Below are positions 1 to 9,682 of a stretch of 64,000 nt of DNA, piece after piece. Within the stretch, counting starts at the first letter, position 1; each line of letters starts with the position of its first letter. The notes under the pieces were generated by a model that saw only the letters and a program-made list of their open reading frames with translations, was not told the origin of the DNA and did not search any database. The position numbers were made by a program, and so were the translations under genes. This stretch comes from an uncultured Flavobacteriales bacterium (lineage in GTDB: Bacteria > Bacteroidota > Bacteroidia > Flavobacteriales_D > Parvicellaceae), in contig CALSMU010000007.1 of assembly GCA_943787535.1 (NCBI GenBank), positions 1-64,000 of the forward strand, written 5' to 3'.

Positions 1-82
1 TATAGTCCCTATCCAAATATAATAAAAATCAGTAACTGAATTCAATTATATTTTTTATAGAAAGGGATCTTGGTAATACAAG

Positions 83-508
83 TTACCGCTCAACCAGATT
101 ATAGTAAGTTACTCTGCTCTTGTCCATTGCGTGCTCAAAAGTTGTTTCATCTTGCATTCGGCCTTGGCCTAAGCTGCTTGATTTGCGCCCTACGGATGTA
201 AAATGAAGCATTGTGAATAGAAGGTTAAAACCGCGTATGCCCAAATTTTTAAACGGTTGCTCAGCTGTGTAACCCACACCCTTCATAATCTGAAGACAGC
301 CATCCATGATAAGCGAAAGATCCTCATCTGACCATTCTTCTCTGGGCATAGCAAAGGCGTCTTCATTTCGGTACACCTCAGGACCTGATTTAATGTAGCT
401 GTCTGCTTTGACTAGAATGTAAGGGAATCTATTTTCGATAAAAAGATTGTTTTGCTCATCGGTAAATCCAGCAGTTAATTCATCTAATTTCCTTGTGATA
501 TCGTTCAT
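83..508 (-). CDS. Hypothetical protein, 141 aa
   Basis: I do not recognise a family. The frame opens with ATG at 506-508 and ends in TAA at 83-85. The product looks soluble and mostly helical, with no signal peptide or membrane segment and no obvious catalytic or metal-binding motif. It is transcribed away from the DUF2779 nuclease gene at 721. The 212 bp between them is AT-rich and must carry both promoters, but I see no convincing -33/-7 pair there. Codon use and length support a real gene; its function is unknown. Confidence 0.6.
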   Translation of the reverse strand: MNDITRKLDELTAGFTDEQNNLFIENRFPYILVKADSYIKSGPEVYRNEDAFAMPREEWSDEDLSLIMDGCLQIMKGVGYTAEQPFKNLGIRGFNLLFTMLHFTSVGRKSSSLGQGRMQDETTFEHAMDKSRVTYYNLVER

Positions 509-720
509 GTTAATTTCGTGTTATTTGCCTTTGGTTTATATCTACTATGGTGTAATAACGAATATAATAAATCCAAAGGACTTTTAATAATTCAAAACAA
601 TTTACCACCATAAACAAATGACGGTGAACAACGTACCTAATTTATGCTGCAACTAAATATATTGAGATTAATGCAGATGTTTTGCATATATTTTTTAATA
701 TTATATAATAATTTTTCTGA

Positions 721-2679
721 ATGAGATATTTAACTAAATCAAGATTCCGTTTGGGCATAGATTGCCCATCCAAGTTATATTATACCAAAAAAGAAAATTT
801 GTATGCCAATACAAAGGATCTAGATACTTTTATGCAGGCACTTGCTTCAGGTGGGTTTCAGGTAGAAGAGCTAGCAAGGCTTCATTACCCGGGTGGAACA
901 TTAATTGAAGACGATAGGACTTCAAAAAACTACTATTCGAATGCATTAGATAGTACTATAAGGGCTTTAAGTAAGAGTGATGATATAGTGATCTATGAAG
1001 CAGCATTTTCTTACGAAAAGTTATTTATTCGCACAGATATACTGGTTAAAAAAGGAAATGATATAAAGCTGATAGAGGTAAAGTCCAGGTCTTTTGACCC
1101 AAAGAACCTTGAATTATTTAATAAGAACGGATCGATAAAACCCGGATGGATAAGTACCTTTTATGATGTGGCTTTTCAGAAGCATGTTATTGAAAAATGT
1201 CATCCCGAGTGGAATGTGTCTGCTTATTTATTAATGGCCGATAAAACGAAAAAAGCTACTGTTGACGGCCTCAATCAGATGTTCCGGAAAACCGATAAAG
1301 GCAATAGAACGGGAATCGATGTAATGGTTAAGACACATGAAGAAACCGGAGATTCTGTATTAGGGTTATTAAAAGTTGATGAATATTTAAACCGTATTTA
1401 TAATGGTCAGCAAAGAGCAATAGAAAGCATGGACTTTTATGAAATGATCGACACATTTTCAGAGTATTATGGCAAAGATGAAAAGATTAACTGGCCCATA
1501 GGATGGCATTGTAAAAAATGTGAGTTTAAAACCAATGAAGAAACGCAGCACCTTATAAGTGGTTTTGATGAATGCTGGAAAAAGCAGAAGAACTTTACCG
1601 ATAGCGACCTAAAAAAGCCCAATATTTTTGAAATTGGTAATTTTAGAAAAGCTAAATTACTGGATAGTGGTATATTTTTTATGGAAGAACTTGTACAGGA
1701 AGATGTTGGATCAGATTTCTCTCCTTATCATCTTACCAATCAGGAAAGACAGTGGGTACAGGTAGAAAAAGCACTGGAGCTTAACAAAAATGGAAAGGCG
1801 GATTTTTACCTAGATATAGATAATTTATCTACAGTAATGAATAACGAATGGAAATACCCACTTCATTTTATAGATTTTGAGACCAGTCAGGCCGCATTGC
1901 CCTATACTAAAGGAAGAAAGCCTTATGAACAGGTTGCTTTTCAATTCTCTCATCATATTGTTCATGAAGATGGACGTATTGCGCATCAATCCGAATATAT
2001 TCATCATAAGGCTGGAGTTTTTCCGAATTTTGAGTTTGTAAGAATACTGAAAGAGGCATTATCAAATGATAATGGTTCGGTGTTTAAATTCGCCAAACAT
2101 GAGAACACGATACTTAATGCTATTTATACTCAGCTTGGAGCCTCAAATGAGCCTGATAAAGAAGAGTTGAGAGATTTTATAAGAACTATTACCAAATCTG
2201 TTGGTAAGTCTGCTGAGAAGTGGGAGGGAGACAGAAACATGATTGATCTTTGTGAGGAAGTAAAGAAATATTTTTATCATCCTTACATGAAAGGGTCCTA
2301 TTCGATTAAGAAAGTACTACCAACCGTGCTTCGTGTTAGTGATCATCTGTATCAAAAATACTCTCAGACGATTGGACAGCTAGGTATCAGTTCCAAAAAT
2401 TTTCCTGATAATCATATTTGGATAAAAGAAAAGGATGTTTCTCCCTATGATGCGCTACCAGCAGTTGACCTATCGGTTATAAAAGATTCTGTTTCGGGTA
2501 TTGACCGCATAAGCGATGGCGGTGCGGCCTTATCTGCCTATGCTAAACTGCAATATACCAATATGAGCGATCAGGAAAGAGAGGTCATTAAAAATGCGTT
2601 GTTGAAATATTGCGAACTCGATACACTTGCAATGGTAATGATCTGGGAATTTTTCAAGTTTGTGTGCGATAATAAATAA
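721..2679 (+). CDS. DUF2779 protein: PD-(D/E)XK nuclease fused to RNase H-like exonuclease domain
   Basis: Predicted DNA nuclease of 652 aa. The N-terminal half has a RecB/Cas4-type core, with D106 in RTDILVKKG and E119-x-K121 in LIEVKSR. Cysteines at 15, 264, 267 (HCKKC) and possibly 285 are arranged like the Fe-S cluster of Cas4/AddB nucleases. The C-terminal half is the DUF2779 region. It begins with HFIDFET (D385, E387) and ends with YCELDT (D634), which resembles the DEDD exonuclease motifs I and III. Two nuclease folds in one chain suggest DNA end-processing or defence. The gene is followed after only 2 bp by a DUF481-like gene, so they are probably co-transcribed. The substrate is unknown. 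The family call is firm; the activity is inferred. Confidence 0.85.
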   Translation: MRYLTKSRFRLGIDCPSKLYYTKKENLYANTKDLDTFMQALASGGFQVEELARLHYPGGTLIEDDRTSKNYYSNALDSTIRALSKSDDIVIYEAAFSYEKLFIRTDILVKKGNDIKLIEVKSRSFDPKNLELFNKNGSIKPGWISTFYDVAFQKHVIEKCHPEWNVSAYLLMADKTKKATVDGLNQMFRKTDKGNRTGIDVMVKTHEETGDSVLGLLKVDEYLNRIYNGQQRAIESMDFYEMIDTFSEYYGKDEKINWPIGWHCKKCEFKTNEETQHLISGFDECWKKQKNFTDSDLKKPNIFEIGNFRKAKLLDSGIFFMEELVQEDVGSDFSPYHLTNQERQWVQVEKALELNKNGKADFYLDIDNLSTVMNNEWKYPLHFIDFETSQAALPYTKGRKPYEQVAFQFSHHIVHEDGRIAHQSEYIHHKAGVFPNFEFVRILKEALSNDNGSVFKFAKHENTILNAIYTQLGASNEPDKEELRDFIRTITKSVGKSAEKWEGDRNMIDLCEEVKKYFYHPYMKGSYSIKKVLPTVLRVSDHLYQKYSQTIGQLGISSKNFPDNHIWIKEKDVSPYDALPAVDLSVIKDSVSGIDRISDGGAALSAYAKLQYTNMSDQEREVIKNALLKYCELDTLAMVMIWEFFKFVCDNK

Positions 2680-2681
2680 TT

Positions 2682-3464
2682 ATGAACAGATACTTTCTTT
2701 TTTTTATAGCGTTGTTGTTTTACAACTTTTCTGTGGCTCAGTCCATTGTTAATACCGAAAAATTATTTATAGATAATGAAGATGGTTTTGCAGTTTCATC
2801 AGAGTTAATGGGTAGCTCTATACAGGGGAATGCAGAAGTGCTACTGGTGGAATATTCGCTAAATTTTGCGTATAAAAAAGCAAAGAACTCGTTTAAATTG
2901 CTGAGTGGGGGAGAGTATATTAATGAAGATAATCAAACGGTATCTAACAGTTTGTTCAGTCAGCTCAGGTACAACTACAATTTTTCAGCAAAAAGCCGCT
3001 TGTTTGCCTTTGCTCAGGTGCAGAGTAATGCGATATTATTATTGGAGCATAGGCTGCTTGGAGGTGCAGGGTTCAGACAGAACATTATTGAAAAGAAAAA
3101 GGATACTACAAGAGTTTTTAAAATTGACCTTAGTGCGGGTATAATGCAGGAAGAGGAACTGCTTAACCGTACCGATTTGCCAGTTACTGAAAAATACTAT
3201 ACCAACTATACAAGAAGTGTTATTTCTTTAGTGGGAGTGTATGAGGTGACCGATGTGTTTACTATTGTTAATACAACCTATTTACAGCAATATTTAAAAG
3301 ACTTTTCAGATTATAGATTGCTCAACGAAACCAATCTGATGTTTTCCATCAATGAGTGGCTATCTGTTAGTTTAGATGTTGAATATAGGTTCGATAGCGA
3401 ACCTCCATCAATATTAAAAGACACCGATTTTAATACCAATTTTGGATTGGTTTTTAGTTTGTAA
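2682..3464 (+). CDS. DUF481-like outer-membrane beta-barrel protein, copy 1
   Basis: A 260-aa secreted protein. A classical signal peptide (hydrophobic residues 4-17, cleavage near SVAQ/SIV) is followed by alternating amphipathic strands ending in an aromatic/hydrophobic residue (FGLVFSL), as in outer-membrane barrels. The pattern matches DUF481 (YdiY-like) proteins. A paralogue lies at 62612-63391 on the opposite strand, with shared blocks such as SIVNTEKLF, NEDGFA, SSELMGS, LLSGGEY, YTNYTRS and DSEPPS. By eye about half of the residues are identical. It starts 2 bp after the DUF2779 nuclease gene, so it may be its operon partner. Function is unknown. Confidence 0.8.
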   Translation: MNRYFLFFIALLFYNFSVAQSIVNTEKLFIDNEDGFAVSSELMGSSIQGNAEVLLVEYSLNFAYKKAKNSFKLLSGGEYINEDNQTVSNSLFSQLRYNYNFSAKSRLFAFAQVQSNAILLLEHRLLGGAGFRQNIIEKKKDTTRVFKIDLSAGIMQEEELLNRTDLPVTEKYYTNYTRSVISLVGVYEVTDVFTIVNTTYLQQYLKDFSDYRLLNETNLMFSINEWLSVSLDVEYRFDSEPPSILKDTDFNTNFGLVFSL

Positions 3465-3500
3465 CCCGAATTATTTAATTAAAACAAAGGCATAATTTTA

Positions 3501-3596
3501 TTACTTGTTCATCCACTCAGCTAAAAGAATTTCATTGTTTGTTGCCTTAGCTAGTCGAGTTGCTTCTTTTATTGCATCTTGTGTAGGTTTGTGTTC
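3501..3596 (-). other. Possible -1 frame C-terminal extension of the STAND protein
   Basis: Just before the TAG stop of the 1555-aa gene, the minus strand reads G-AAAAAAA-G (3613-3605), phased as A AAA AAG in the coding frame. This is the classical bacterial -1 slippery heptamer. In the -1 frame the sequence stays open for about 35 more codons to TAA at 3501-3503. It encodes a coding-looking tail containing QDAIKEATRLAKATN and ending LLAEWMNK. It may be a programmed frameshift, a homopolymer sequencing error, or a recent mutation. I saw no clear downstream pseudoknot. Confidence 0.5.
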
Positions 3597-6500
3597 TAGT
3601 CCAACTTTTTTTCAAGAGATGAAAGAATCAATTCAGCTTCTTTAATAAGCTCTTTGGTTTTTTCCGTAAGCAGTGTTTCCAGCTTTGGTGCTTTAATCTC
3701 TTTAATGCCTTTTTTTAAAGTGGTGACTATTTTTTTTGCTTTTGCCTTTTCGGGACGTTTACTTTTTAAAAGTATTTGAACCTCACACAAACCTATATTG
3801 ATCGCTGCTCTTGCACGTTTAAGGTCCTGGTCATCGTTTGTTTCTTTCCAAAAGGTAATCGCTTGATCAAAATGTTCTAGTGCTTTTTGATATTTTTTAA
3901 CCAATTGATATTTTTTTGCTGTCTGATTGTAAGCTGCTGCTAGTTTAATATCTGTTACATTTTTAGTGTTTTTAATAAGTTCCAAATACTTTAAAGCATA
4001 TTCAATGGCAGTATCAAAATTTTCAAGTTCAGTATATGCTTTAACTACTGTATTGTAAGTGGAGGCAATAGAATGGTCAGGGATTCCTTTAGAGTTCTTA
4101 ACCACTTCCAGTGCTTTTAAAGCATAATTAAGAGCATTATCAAAATCTTTTAAATATACTCTATAGTAGACTGAAGTATTTGAATATGCTAATTTTAATG
4201 CCCATGGTTTTGGCTTGTTTGTATAAATGTTTTCTAAAGTTTTTATTTGTAACAAGCGATATTCAATTAGTTTATCATAATCTTCAACTTGTTTATAATA
4301 TTCCGCATATTCATAACAAGCCTGAGCGTAATGGCTTGAATTTTTCAGGTTATTAGCGATTAATAACTCCATATGAATGTCACAAAGCTGTTTCAATTCA
4401 TTATATTGGCCTGTTTCGGTAAGTAAACTTTTTTTTGCATTAAACCAATCTTCTATTAATTCACTCCAATCATTTTTATTATGTCTTTTGTAAATAAAGT
4501 CTTCACAGCGTTTTAAATCTTTTTTAGCGTCTTTAGGATTTTCCTTACAATAAATAGCTCCTGACCATTGATAGTAAAAATAAACTACGAATGATACCCA
4601 GTGTATGTTAATAGTGTTATTGGGTCTTAACTTGTGTATATAATCATTGTAAATTGAAACCGCTTTTCCCTTTTCTTTTAGATATGTTGTAATAATATTA
4701 ATTCTCAATTTTAGGCAGATTTTTATTAATCTTAGGTCATTCGTTGCAATAGCTTTGTGGAGTAATAAATCCGATGATTCATCAATCTGATTGTTATCAA
4801 AGGTGTCATTTAATAGTAGAGAAAGCTTCAGGTGTTCAATGTAGATATTGAAACTCTGATGATCAGCTGAAGATTTTAGCTTTTCGTTCAATTCATCCAG
4901 GAAAACTAGCTTCTCTTCAAATTTTAATTCTATACAATTCAAGTATAAAAAGCCCATTGATATTAGAGTTTCCCCTTTATAGGTATTGTTGATCTTTTCT
5001 TTGATAATTTCCAGCTCGTGTTCTTGAATGAATATATCTTCATTTTTATCATATTCTGAGCTAAATCTTTTTTGCTTGAACATTAACCCGTAGATTCTTA
5101 ATTCCTGTTCTACAGAATCTTTCGAATAGCTTTTGCTAAGCAGCTCATTTCCAATTTGTGTTACATCTTTAAATGAAGTATCCCGATCAGCAATTTTATT
5201 GATCAGAGAGATCAACTCAGCTAGTTCAGTAAGCTTTCTGTTTTTAAGAAAACTTGTAAAAGCAGCTATATTATCGAATTCTTCATCTGCGATCAGCCGC
5301 ACAATTATTTCAAAAATAAGTCGCTTTGCTTTTTGATTATACTGTGGGTTAGACATCATTAGTGTAAGCCTCCTTACAACCGCCAGTACTTCTTCAATAG
5401 AATGTTCAGAAGGGTCTTCAATAATGCTTTTTTGAAGCTCAAGATACCTTTTGTTATATTCAATGATAATCTGCTTAACACCTGTTTCCTGTGAGCTGGG
5501 GAAATAACTTTTTATGGCAGAAATAATCCTCTTATCATTGAATTTATAAATATTATCTTCATTAGAAAGATCCTCTATGAGTCCTTTTTCTTCAGCGGTT
5601 TCTAAAAAATCAAGAATTTCAAGGAGTTCATACCCCCATACTTTTGCGAGAATTTCTGCATTGAACTTATTACCTATATTGGCGGCACTCTCCAGGATAC
5701 GAATCCATTTTTTATCAAATTCATTTAATTTGGAATGATAAAAAGCATCTATTTCATCCGTGTTTGGCAGTTCCAGCGAGTCAATAGAGCTGATAAGTAC
5801 ATAACCATCGGGGGTATATTTAAGTGTTTTATTCTGTATCCATTGCTCAATTACTTTAAGTATGTATAAAGGGGTAATTGTTAATTGGTCATTTTTATCC
5901 AAAAGAGCACTATTGAATTTGTAATTAATATCTGCCAGTGAATCTTCCTGGATTTTAAACTGATCGTTTTGGTTGCTGAGATGATTTATAAAATCTTTTA
6001 CCTTGAAATCTTTTTCTAGGGGTACAAACTCAATTTTGGTTTCAAGTTGTTCATCTAAATCCTTTAGCTCACCCATGAGCGTTTCGTAATCCACACCTCT
6101 GTAATTGTTCAGCGTATCGTCTCTAAGTGTTAAGATAATACATAGATTCCCTCGGACAAATTCATTTCTGCTTATGGTTTCTATAAATTTTTTTAAAAAG
6201 TCATAGCTATGAGGATCGATCCAGTGAAGGTCTTCCATAACAAAAACAGTTTTCTTTTTACTGGCTGCTATTTTATCTATTATCTCGACGCACATATCCT
6301 CCATCGAGCGATTTTCATCTCTTTTAAACTCATTGATTATTTCTGCACCAGCACCTGATATATCGGCTACCATCTTTGTGCCTTTACGCATTTTTTCCTC
6401 CATGTCCTGCGCCCGGTCCGTTAGCCCTCCTCCTTTGAGTAAATCTGCAAATGCTTCAGTAAATGGCTCAAATGAAATAGCGTTTTCATCCTGTATTTCG

Positions 6501-8263
6501 TCACAATCACCATAACACCAGTTCCAGTTATTATCCTCAAAATCCTCCATTGCTTTCTCCAAGCTTCTGGTTTTTCCTATTCCCATAGGAGCAGAAATAA
6601 GCATCAGATTCAGCTTGTCTTTTGATAAATTATTATCGATACGCTCATAAATATCTTTACTTGGATCAATAACATCTTTAATAAAATTAAACTCGCTTAA
6701 AAGTGTTGCTTCTTTGGAAGATTCTAATTTTTTTTCATTGATCCTATCCATGTATTTCCCTATTCCGTAATGTATCAAAGAAAGAGGTGCAATAAAAATC
6801 AGGCTACTTATAAATAGCGTAGGAGATATTTCAGTTAGTGCATAGGTGTTAAAGAAAATAAGTGCAAGTACACCTAAAATAAGGCCAGCAAGTGCTTGTG
6901 TTTTTAAGTTACTGTGTTTGCTTTTGCTGGTAAATTGAAAATAAGATCGAGCAATCAAATCACCTATCACAAATGTAAGTACCACAAGAAGGAAGTGTGC
7001 TGTTCTGGGGTAATGCTCAAACTGCGTAATGTAAAATACAAAAAGAGGCAGGTACGTTGCGTAGAGCGAAGCATTGGCAAAAGTACGGTAGCCCCGTATG
7101 TTATGAAACCCATCTATTTGCAAGCGGTTAATCAGAAATAAATTGATAAACGTTGGTATTATGCTCATGCAAAGTGTTAGTGCAATCACCCATAAGATTG
7201 AACCAGATTCCATATAATGATCGGTTGGGTCAGGTGTTAAAAAGGAAAGCGAGTAGATCATTACAAACGAAAGTAGGGTAGGCGTTGCAAAGCAGATACT
7301 TACAAATTTTACCTTTTTTATAAACTGGAAAAACATTTCTTTTAGCGAAAACAGTTTTCTTGTTCTTATAAATTTGATGACCTTTTCATCAAAGACAGCA
7401 ATCAGAGCAATGAACAATATAGACTCCAATAATAATAGCAGTACATTGATGCCAAGCACACCTCTTTTATCTTGGCTAAACCCTCTGCTGAAAACTGCTT
7501 CAGTCTGCCCTTCTTCAGGACAGTAGGTGCTGAATTCACTATGGACAAGCCAGATTTTTTCATCTATATTATCCATATTGGTAACATAAAAAACTCCTAG
7601 TTTATCAAGGTTTAAGCTAGAACAGATTTTGTTTAATACGGCAGTGTCTTTATTTCCGTCAGTAAGCAAGGATGTTTTTTCAATACCTATAATTTTATTT
7701 AATTCCTCCAAAGTAATTACATAATGACTGGTGTTACCCATAATAGTTTGTCTTACAATCTCAAACATTTCATCATCACAATTACCTCTGGTAATGATAG
7801 AACAGATGTTCGCATTAGAAAGTGGGCCATTATGAATTTGTTTAAATGTGGTTTTAAAAAGTTCTTCTAGCGAATTGTCATAGGCATATTCAATGGCGTC
7901 GTCTGCAAATCCCATAAAAGAAGGAAACCCCGTGAAGTAAGGGAAAAGTTGAACTCGGTGGTTCATATTATTCTCGCAGGTAATAAGGGTAAGTTCTATC
8001 TTTTCTTTAAATGCTTGAGCCCATGCGCTGTCTTTTCCAATCATCATTAGAGAATCGCAGTATTGCACAGCCATATTTAAAAAATATTTGCTGTTGTTGG
8101 TTTTTCTACTGATGTAATCCAATGTATGAATGTGGGTTTTGAATTTTTTATATGTGCTCTCAGAAGAATCTGCAGGAGCTGTGGCATAGCAGTTTTTGGG
8201 AGTTACCAAAAAGCTAAAGCAAAGGTTAAAAATCAAAAAATAAAAGATAAATAGCTTATTCAT
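3596..8263 (-). CDS. Membrane-anchored STAND/AAA ATPase with TPR repeats, 1555 aa
   Basis: A large signalling ATPase. Residues 1-28 look like a signal peptide. Residues 30-265 are likely extracytoplasmic. Roughly seven membrane segments follow between about 268 and 500. The cytoplasmic part has a P-loop (APMGIGKT, 558-565) and a Walker B with following His (VFVMEDLHWID, about 673-683), as in AAA_16/STAND ATPases. A long helical region follows, ending in TPR-like repeats (about 1250-1500, with ALNYALKALEVV and AIEYALKYLELI). This layout suggests a receptor that senses outside and switches by nucleotide in the cytoplasm. It stands alone between convergent and divergent neighbours. Its 3' end carries a possible frameshift site. 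No effector domain was recognised. Confidence 0.8.
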   Translation of the reverse strand: MNKLFIFYFLIFNLCFSFLVTPKNCYATAPADSSESTYKKFKTHIHTLDYISRKTNNSKYFLNMAVQYCDSLMMIGKDSAWAQAFKEKIELTLITCENNMNHRVQLFPYFTGFPSFMGFADDAIEYAYDNSLEELFKTTFKQIHNGPLSNANICSIITRGNCDDEMFEIVRQTIMGNTSHYVITLEELNKIIGIEKTSLLTDGNKDTAVLNKICSSLNLDKLGVFYVTNMDNIDEKIWLVHSEFSTYCPEEGQTEAVFSRGFSQDKRGVLGINVLLLLLESILFIALIAVFDEKVIKFIRTRKLFSLKEMFFQFIKKVKFVSICFATPTLLSFVMIYSLSFLTPDPTDHYMESGSILWVIALTLCMSIIPTFINLFLINRLQIDGFHNIRGYRTFANASLYATYLPLFVFYITQFEHYPRTAHFLLVVLTFVIGDLIARSYFQFTSKSKHSNLKTQALAGLILGVLALIFFNTYALTEISPTLFISSLIFIAPLSLIHYGIGKYMDRINEKKLESSKEATLLSEFNFIKDVIDPSKDIYERIDNNLSKDKLNLMLISAPMGIGKTRSLEKAMEDFEDNNWNWCYGDCDEIQDENAISFEPFTEAFADLLKGGGLTDRAQDMEEKMRKGTKMVADISGAGAEIINEFKRDENRSMEDMCVEIIDKIAASKKKTVFVMEDLHWIDPHSYDFLKKFIETISRNEFVRGNLCIILTLRDDTLNNYRGVDYETLMGELKDLDEQLETKIEFVPLEKDFKVKDFINHLSNQNDQFKIQEDSLADINYKFNSALLDKNDQLTITPLYILKVIEQWIQNKTLKYTPDGYVLISSIDSLELPNTDEIDAFYHSKLNEFDKKWIRILESAANIGNKFNAEILAKVWGYELLEILDFLETAEEKGLIEDLSNEDNIYKFNDKRIISAIKSYFPSSQETGVKQIIIEYNKRYLELQKSIIEDPSEHSIEEVLAVVRRLTLMMSNPQYNQKAKRLIFEIIVRLIADEEFDNIAAFTSFLKNRKLTELAELISLINKIADRDTSFKDVTQIGNELLSKSYSKDSVEQELRIYGLMFKQKRFSSEYDKNEDIFIQEHELEIIKEKINNTYKGETLISMGFLYLNCIELKFEEKLVFLDELNEKLKSSADHQSFNIYIEHLKLSLLLNDTFDNNQIDESSDLLLHKAIATNDLRLIKICLKLRINIITTYLKEKGKAVSIYNDYIHKLRPNNTINIHWVSFVVYFYYQWSGAIYCKENPKDAKKDLKRCEDFIYKRHNKNDWSELIEDWFNAKKSLLTETGQYNELKQLCDIHMELLIANNLKNSSHYAQACYEYAEYYKQVEDYDKLIEYRLLQIKTLENIYTNKPKPWALKLAYSNTSVYYRVYLKDFDNALNYALKALEVVKNSKGIPDHSIASTYNTVVKAYTELENFDTAIEYALKYLELIKNTKNVTDIKLAAAYNQTAKKYQLVKKYQKALEHFDQAITFWKETNDDQDLKRARAAINIGLCEVQILLKSKRPEKAKAKKIVTTLKKGIKEIKAPKLETLLTEKTKELIKEAELILSSLEKKLD

Positions 8264-8352
8264 AAATAGTTTAGGAGTTTTTATTAAATTTATTTACTCA
8301 AATCAAATATAAAATATAATATCTTAATCAGGTTAAATTAAATTTTAATAAA

Positions 8353-8799
8353 ATGGAAAAAATACTTTGGAATAGTTTGGAGGAAGGAGGTGTTTACCAA
8401 ATGAGAACAAGTGAGTTCGTACCAATTCACAATTTTGAACAGGTCATTTCGGATTTTGATAACATGTATGAAAGTTATCAAAATTCACCTACTTTGTTTA
8501 CGGTGCATGGAAATGATGAAATAAAAGTGATAGCTGATACACATAAATTACGCCTTAATGTAGAAGGTATCGATTTTGAGTATTATGATAATTTAGACAA
8601 GAAACTAGAGCAGTTAAAAAGCCATTTAAAAAATAACAAGATTTCAGATCTGAGTTCAGAAATTATCTGTGCAATGATTGAAAATGAAGATTTTACAGTT
8701 AGCGCAATCATTGAAAGAATTGCACAACCCAATCAAATAATAAAAATTGAGTGTACCGACACACTTTATGGGAATGGTGAATATAACCTTACCGTATAG
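8353..8799 (+). CDS. Hypothetical protein, 148 aa, tandem paralogue A
   Basis: I do not recognise a family. It is a soluble acidic protein. It is a diverged tandem duplicate of the next gene (8843-9262): both have an N-terminal M-(E/K)-KIL, a central pattern with NFE and the short I(A/V)(D/E)T block, and a C-terminal IA-P-Q--KI-----NG-Y(N/D). It begins a long run of plus-strand genes and is divergent from the STAND ATPase gene. Its size and acidity would fit an immunity or adaptor protein, but nothing proves that. Confidence 0.6.
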   Translation: MEKILWNSLEEGGVYQMRTSEFVPIHNFEQVISDFDNMYESYQNSPTLFTVHGNDEIKVIADTHKLRLNVEGIDFEYYDNLDKKLEQLKSHLKNNKISDLSSEIICAMIENEDFTVSAIIERIAQPNQIIKIECTDTLYGNGEYNLTV

Positions 8800-8842
8800 T
8801 AAAGAGCATAAAGAAATTCAGAATCTTTTAAATGAATGAGAG

Positions 8843-9262
8843 ATGAAAAAAATACTAAGTAATTATTACGATTACGATCGAATTGAATTCCGCACAGGCT
8901 TGTTTAATCCTTTTGAAAACTTTGAGAAATATATAGAGGAGTTAAATAATCTTTATTCAGGTAGCGATGCTTTTTTAAAACTTCTCGCTGCACCGAGTCC
9001 CGATAAACCGGAAATAAGTCTAATCGCAGAGACCTATCAATTATGTGTTTCTGATGTACCTTTAGATAATCGAGAAACTTTTCTGAATGAAAACTTTGCT
9101 TCATTTTCTCCATTAATTAAATCCTTTATTTTAAATATGTATGAAGAAGACTCCATTTATGTAGCCGATTTTGTAAAGAAAATTGCTCTTCCTGGCCAGG
9201 AGGTCAAAATTTCCTACTACGACAGTGAAAATGGAAACTATGATTTTAGTGTTAAATCATAA
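8843..9262 (+). CDS. Hypothetical protein, 139 aa, tandem paralogue B
   Basis: Diverged tandem copy of the gene at 8353 (see there for shared blocks). Soluble, no signal peptide or membrane segment. The spacing to the GIY-YIG gene that follows is only 6 bp, which suggests translation from the same message. Function is unknown. The tandem duplication with divergence may reflect diversification of a binding or immunity protein. Confidence 0.6.
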   Translation: MKKILSNYYDYDRIEFRTGLFNPFENFEKYIEELNNLYSGSDAFLKLLAAPSPDKPEISLIAETYQLCVSDVPLDNRETFLNENFASFSPLIKSFILNMYEEDSIYVADFVKKIALPGQEVKISYYDSENGNYDFSVKS

Positions 9263-9268
9263 AAAGGT

Positions 9269-9667
9269 ATGGATTTTCAACAAGATCTTAATAGGATGGT
9301 TAAACTAGCATTAAAAAATTATGAAAATGCGCCAATGTATAAAAGATCTCAGGAGAATAGGCTAAAAGCAGTTGGAAATATATATTTTTTGTTTTCAGAT
9401 TATGAATTGAAATATATAGGTCAGCGGCAACTTAAAGGAATTAAAACTAGACTTGATCAACATTTATACGGCAAATCTTATTCAGTTGATAAAAATAATG
9501 TTCAGAATGGTACAATTTCTAAATGGGATAAAGTGAAACATGAAATAGATCATGGAAAGGAAATATCTTTTAAGGTAATACATGTTAAGCCTGATACTTT
9601 AAGAACAACAATTGAGTTGGAATTAATTGAAAAATTAAAGCCAATTTGGAATATTCATGGTAAATAG
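9269..9667 (+). CDS. Small GIY-YIG-like nuclease domain protein, 132 aa
   Basis: Predicted GIY-YIG-superfamily endonuclease. The signature strand pair is NIYFLF followed by KYIGQR. Next come an Arg and His in RLDQHLYG, and a C-terminal Glu helix and Asn (IELELIEKLKPIWNIHG), the usual order of the fold. The first strand has NIY rather than GIY. The protein is little more than the catalytic domain with an N-terminal helix, so any DNA specificity must come from elsewhere. It sits 6 bp after paralogue B and 15 bp before the next orphan gene. A second GIY-YIG protein is encoded at 20923-21666. Confidence 0.7.
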   Translation: MDFQQDLNRMVKLALKNYENAPMYKRSQENRLKAVGNIYFLFSDYELKYIGQRQLKGIKTRLDQHLYGKSYSVDKNNVQNGTISKWDKVKHEIDHGKEISFKVIHVKPDTLRTTIELELIEKLKPIWNIHGK

Positions 9668-9682
9668 ATAATTATTAATTAA

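Noticed and set aside
8264-8352. Promoter pair between the divergent STAND and orphan genes
   Set aside because: The region is AT-rich and several TATA-like matches are possible; none has a convincing -33 partner.
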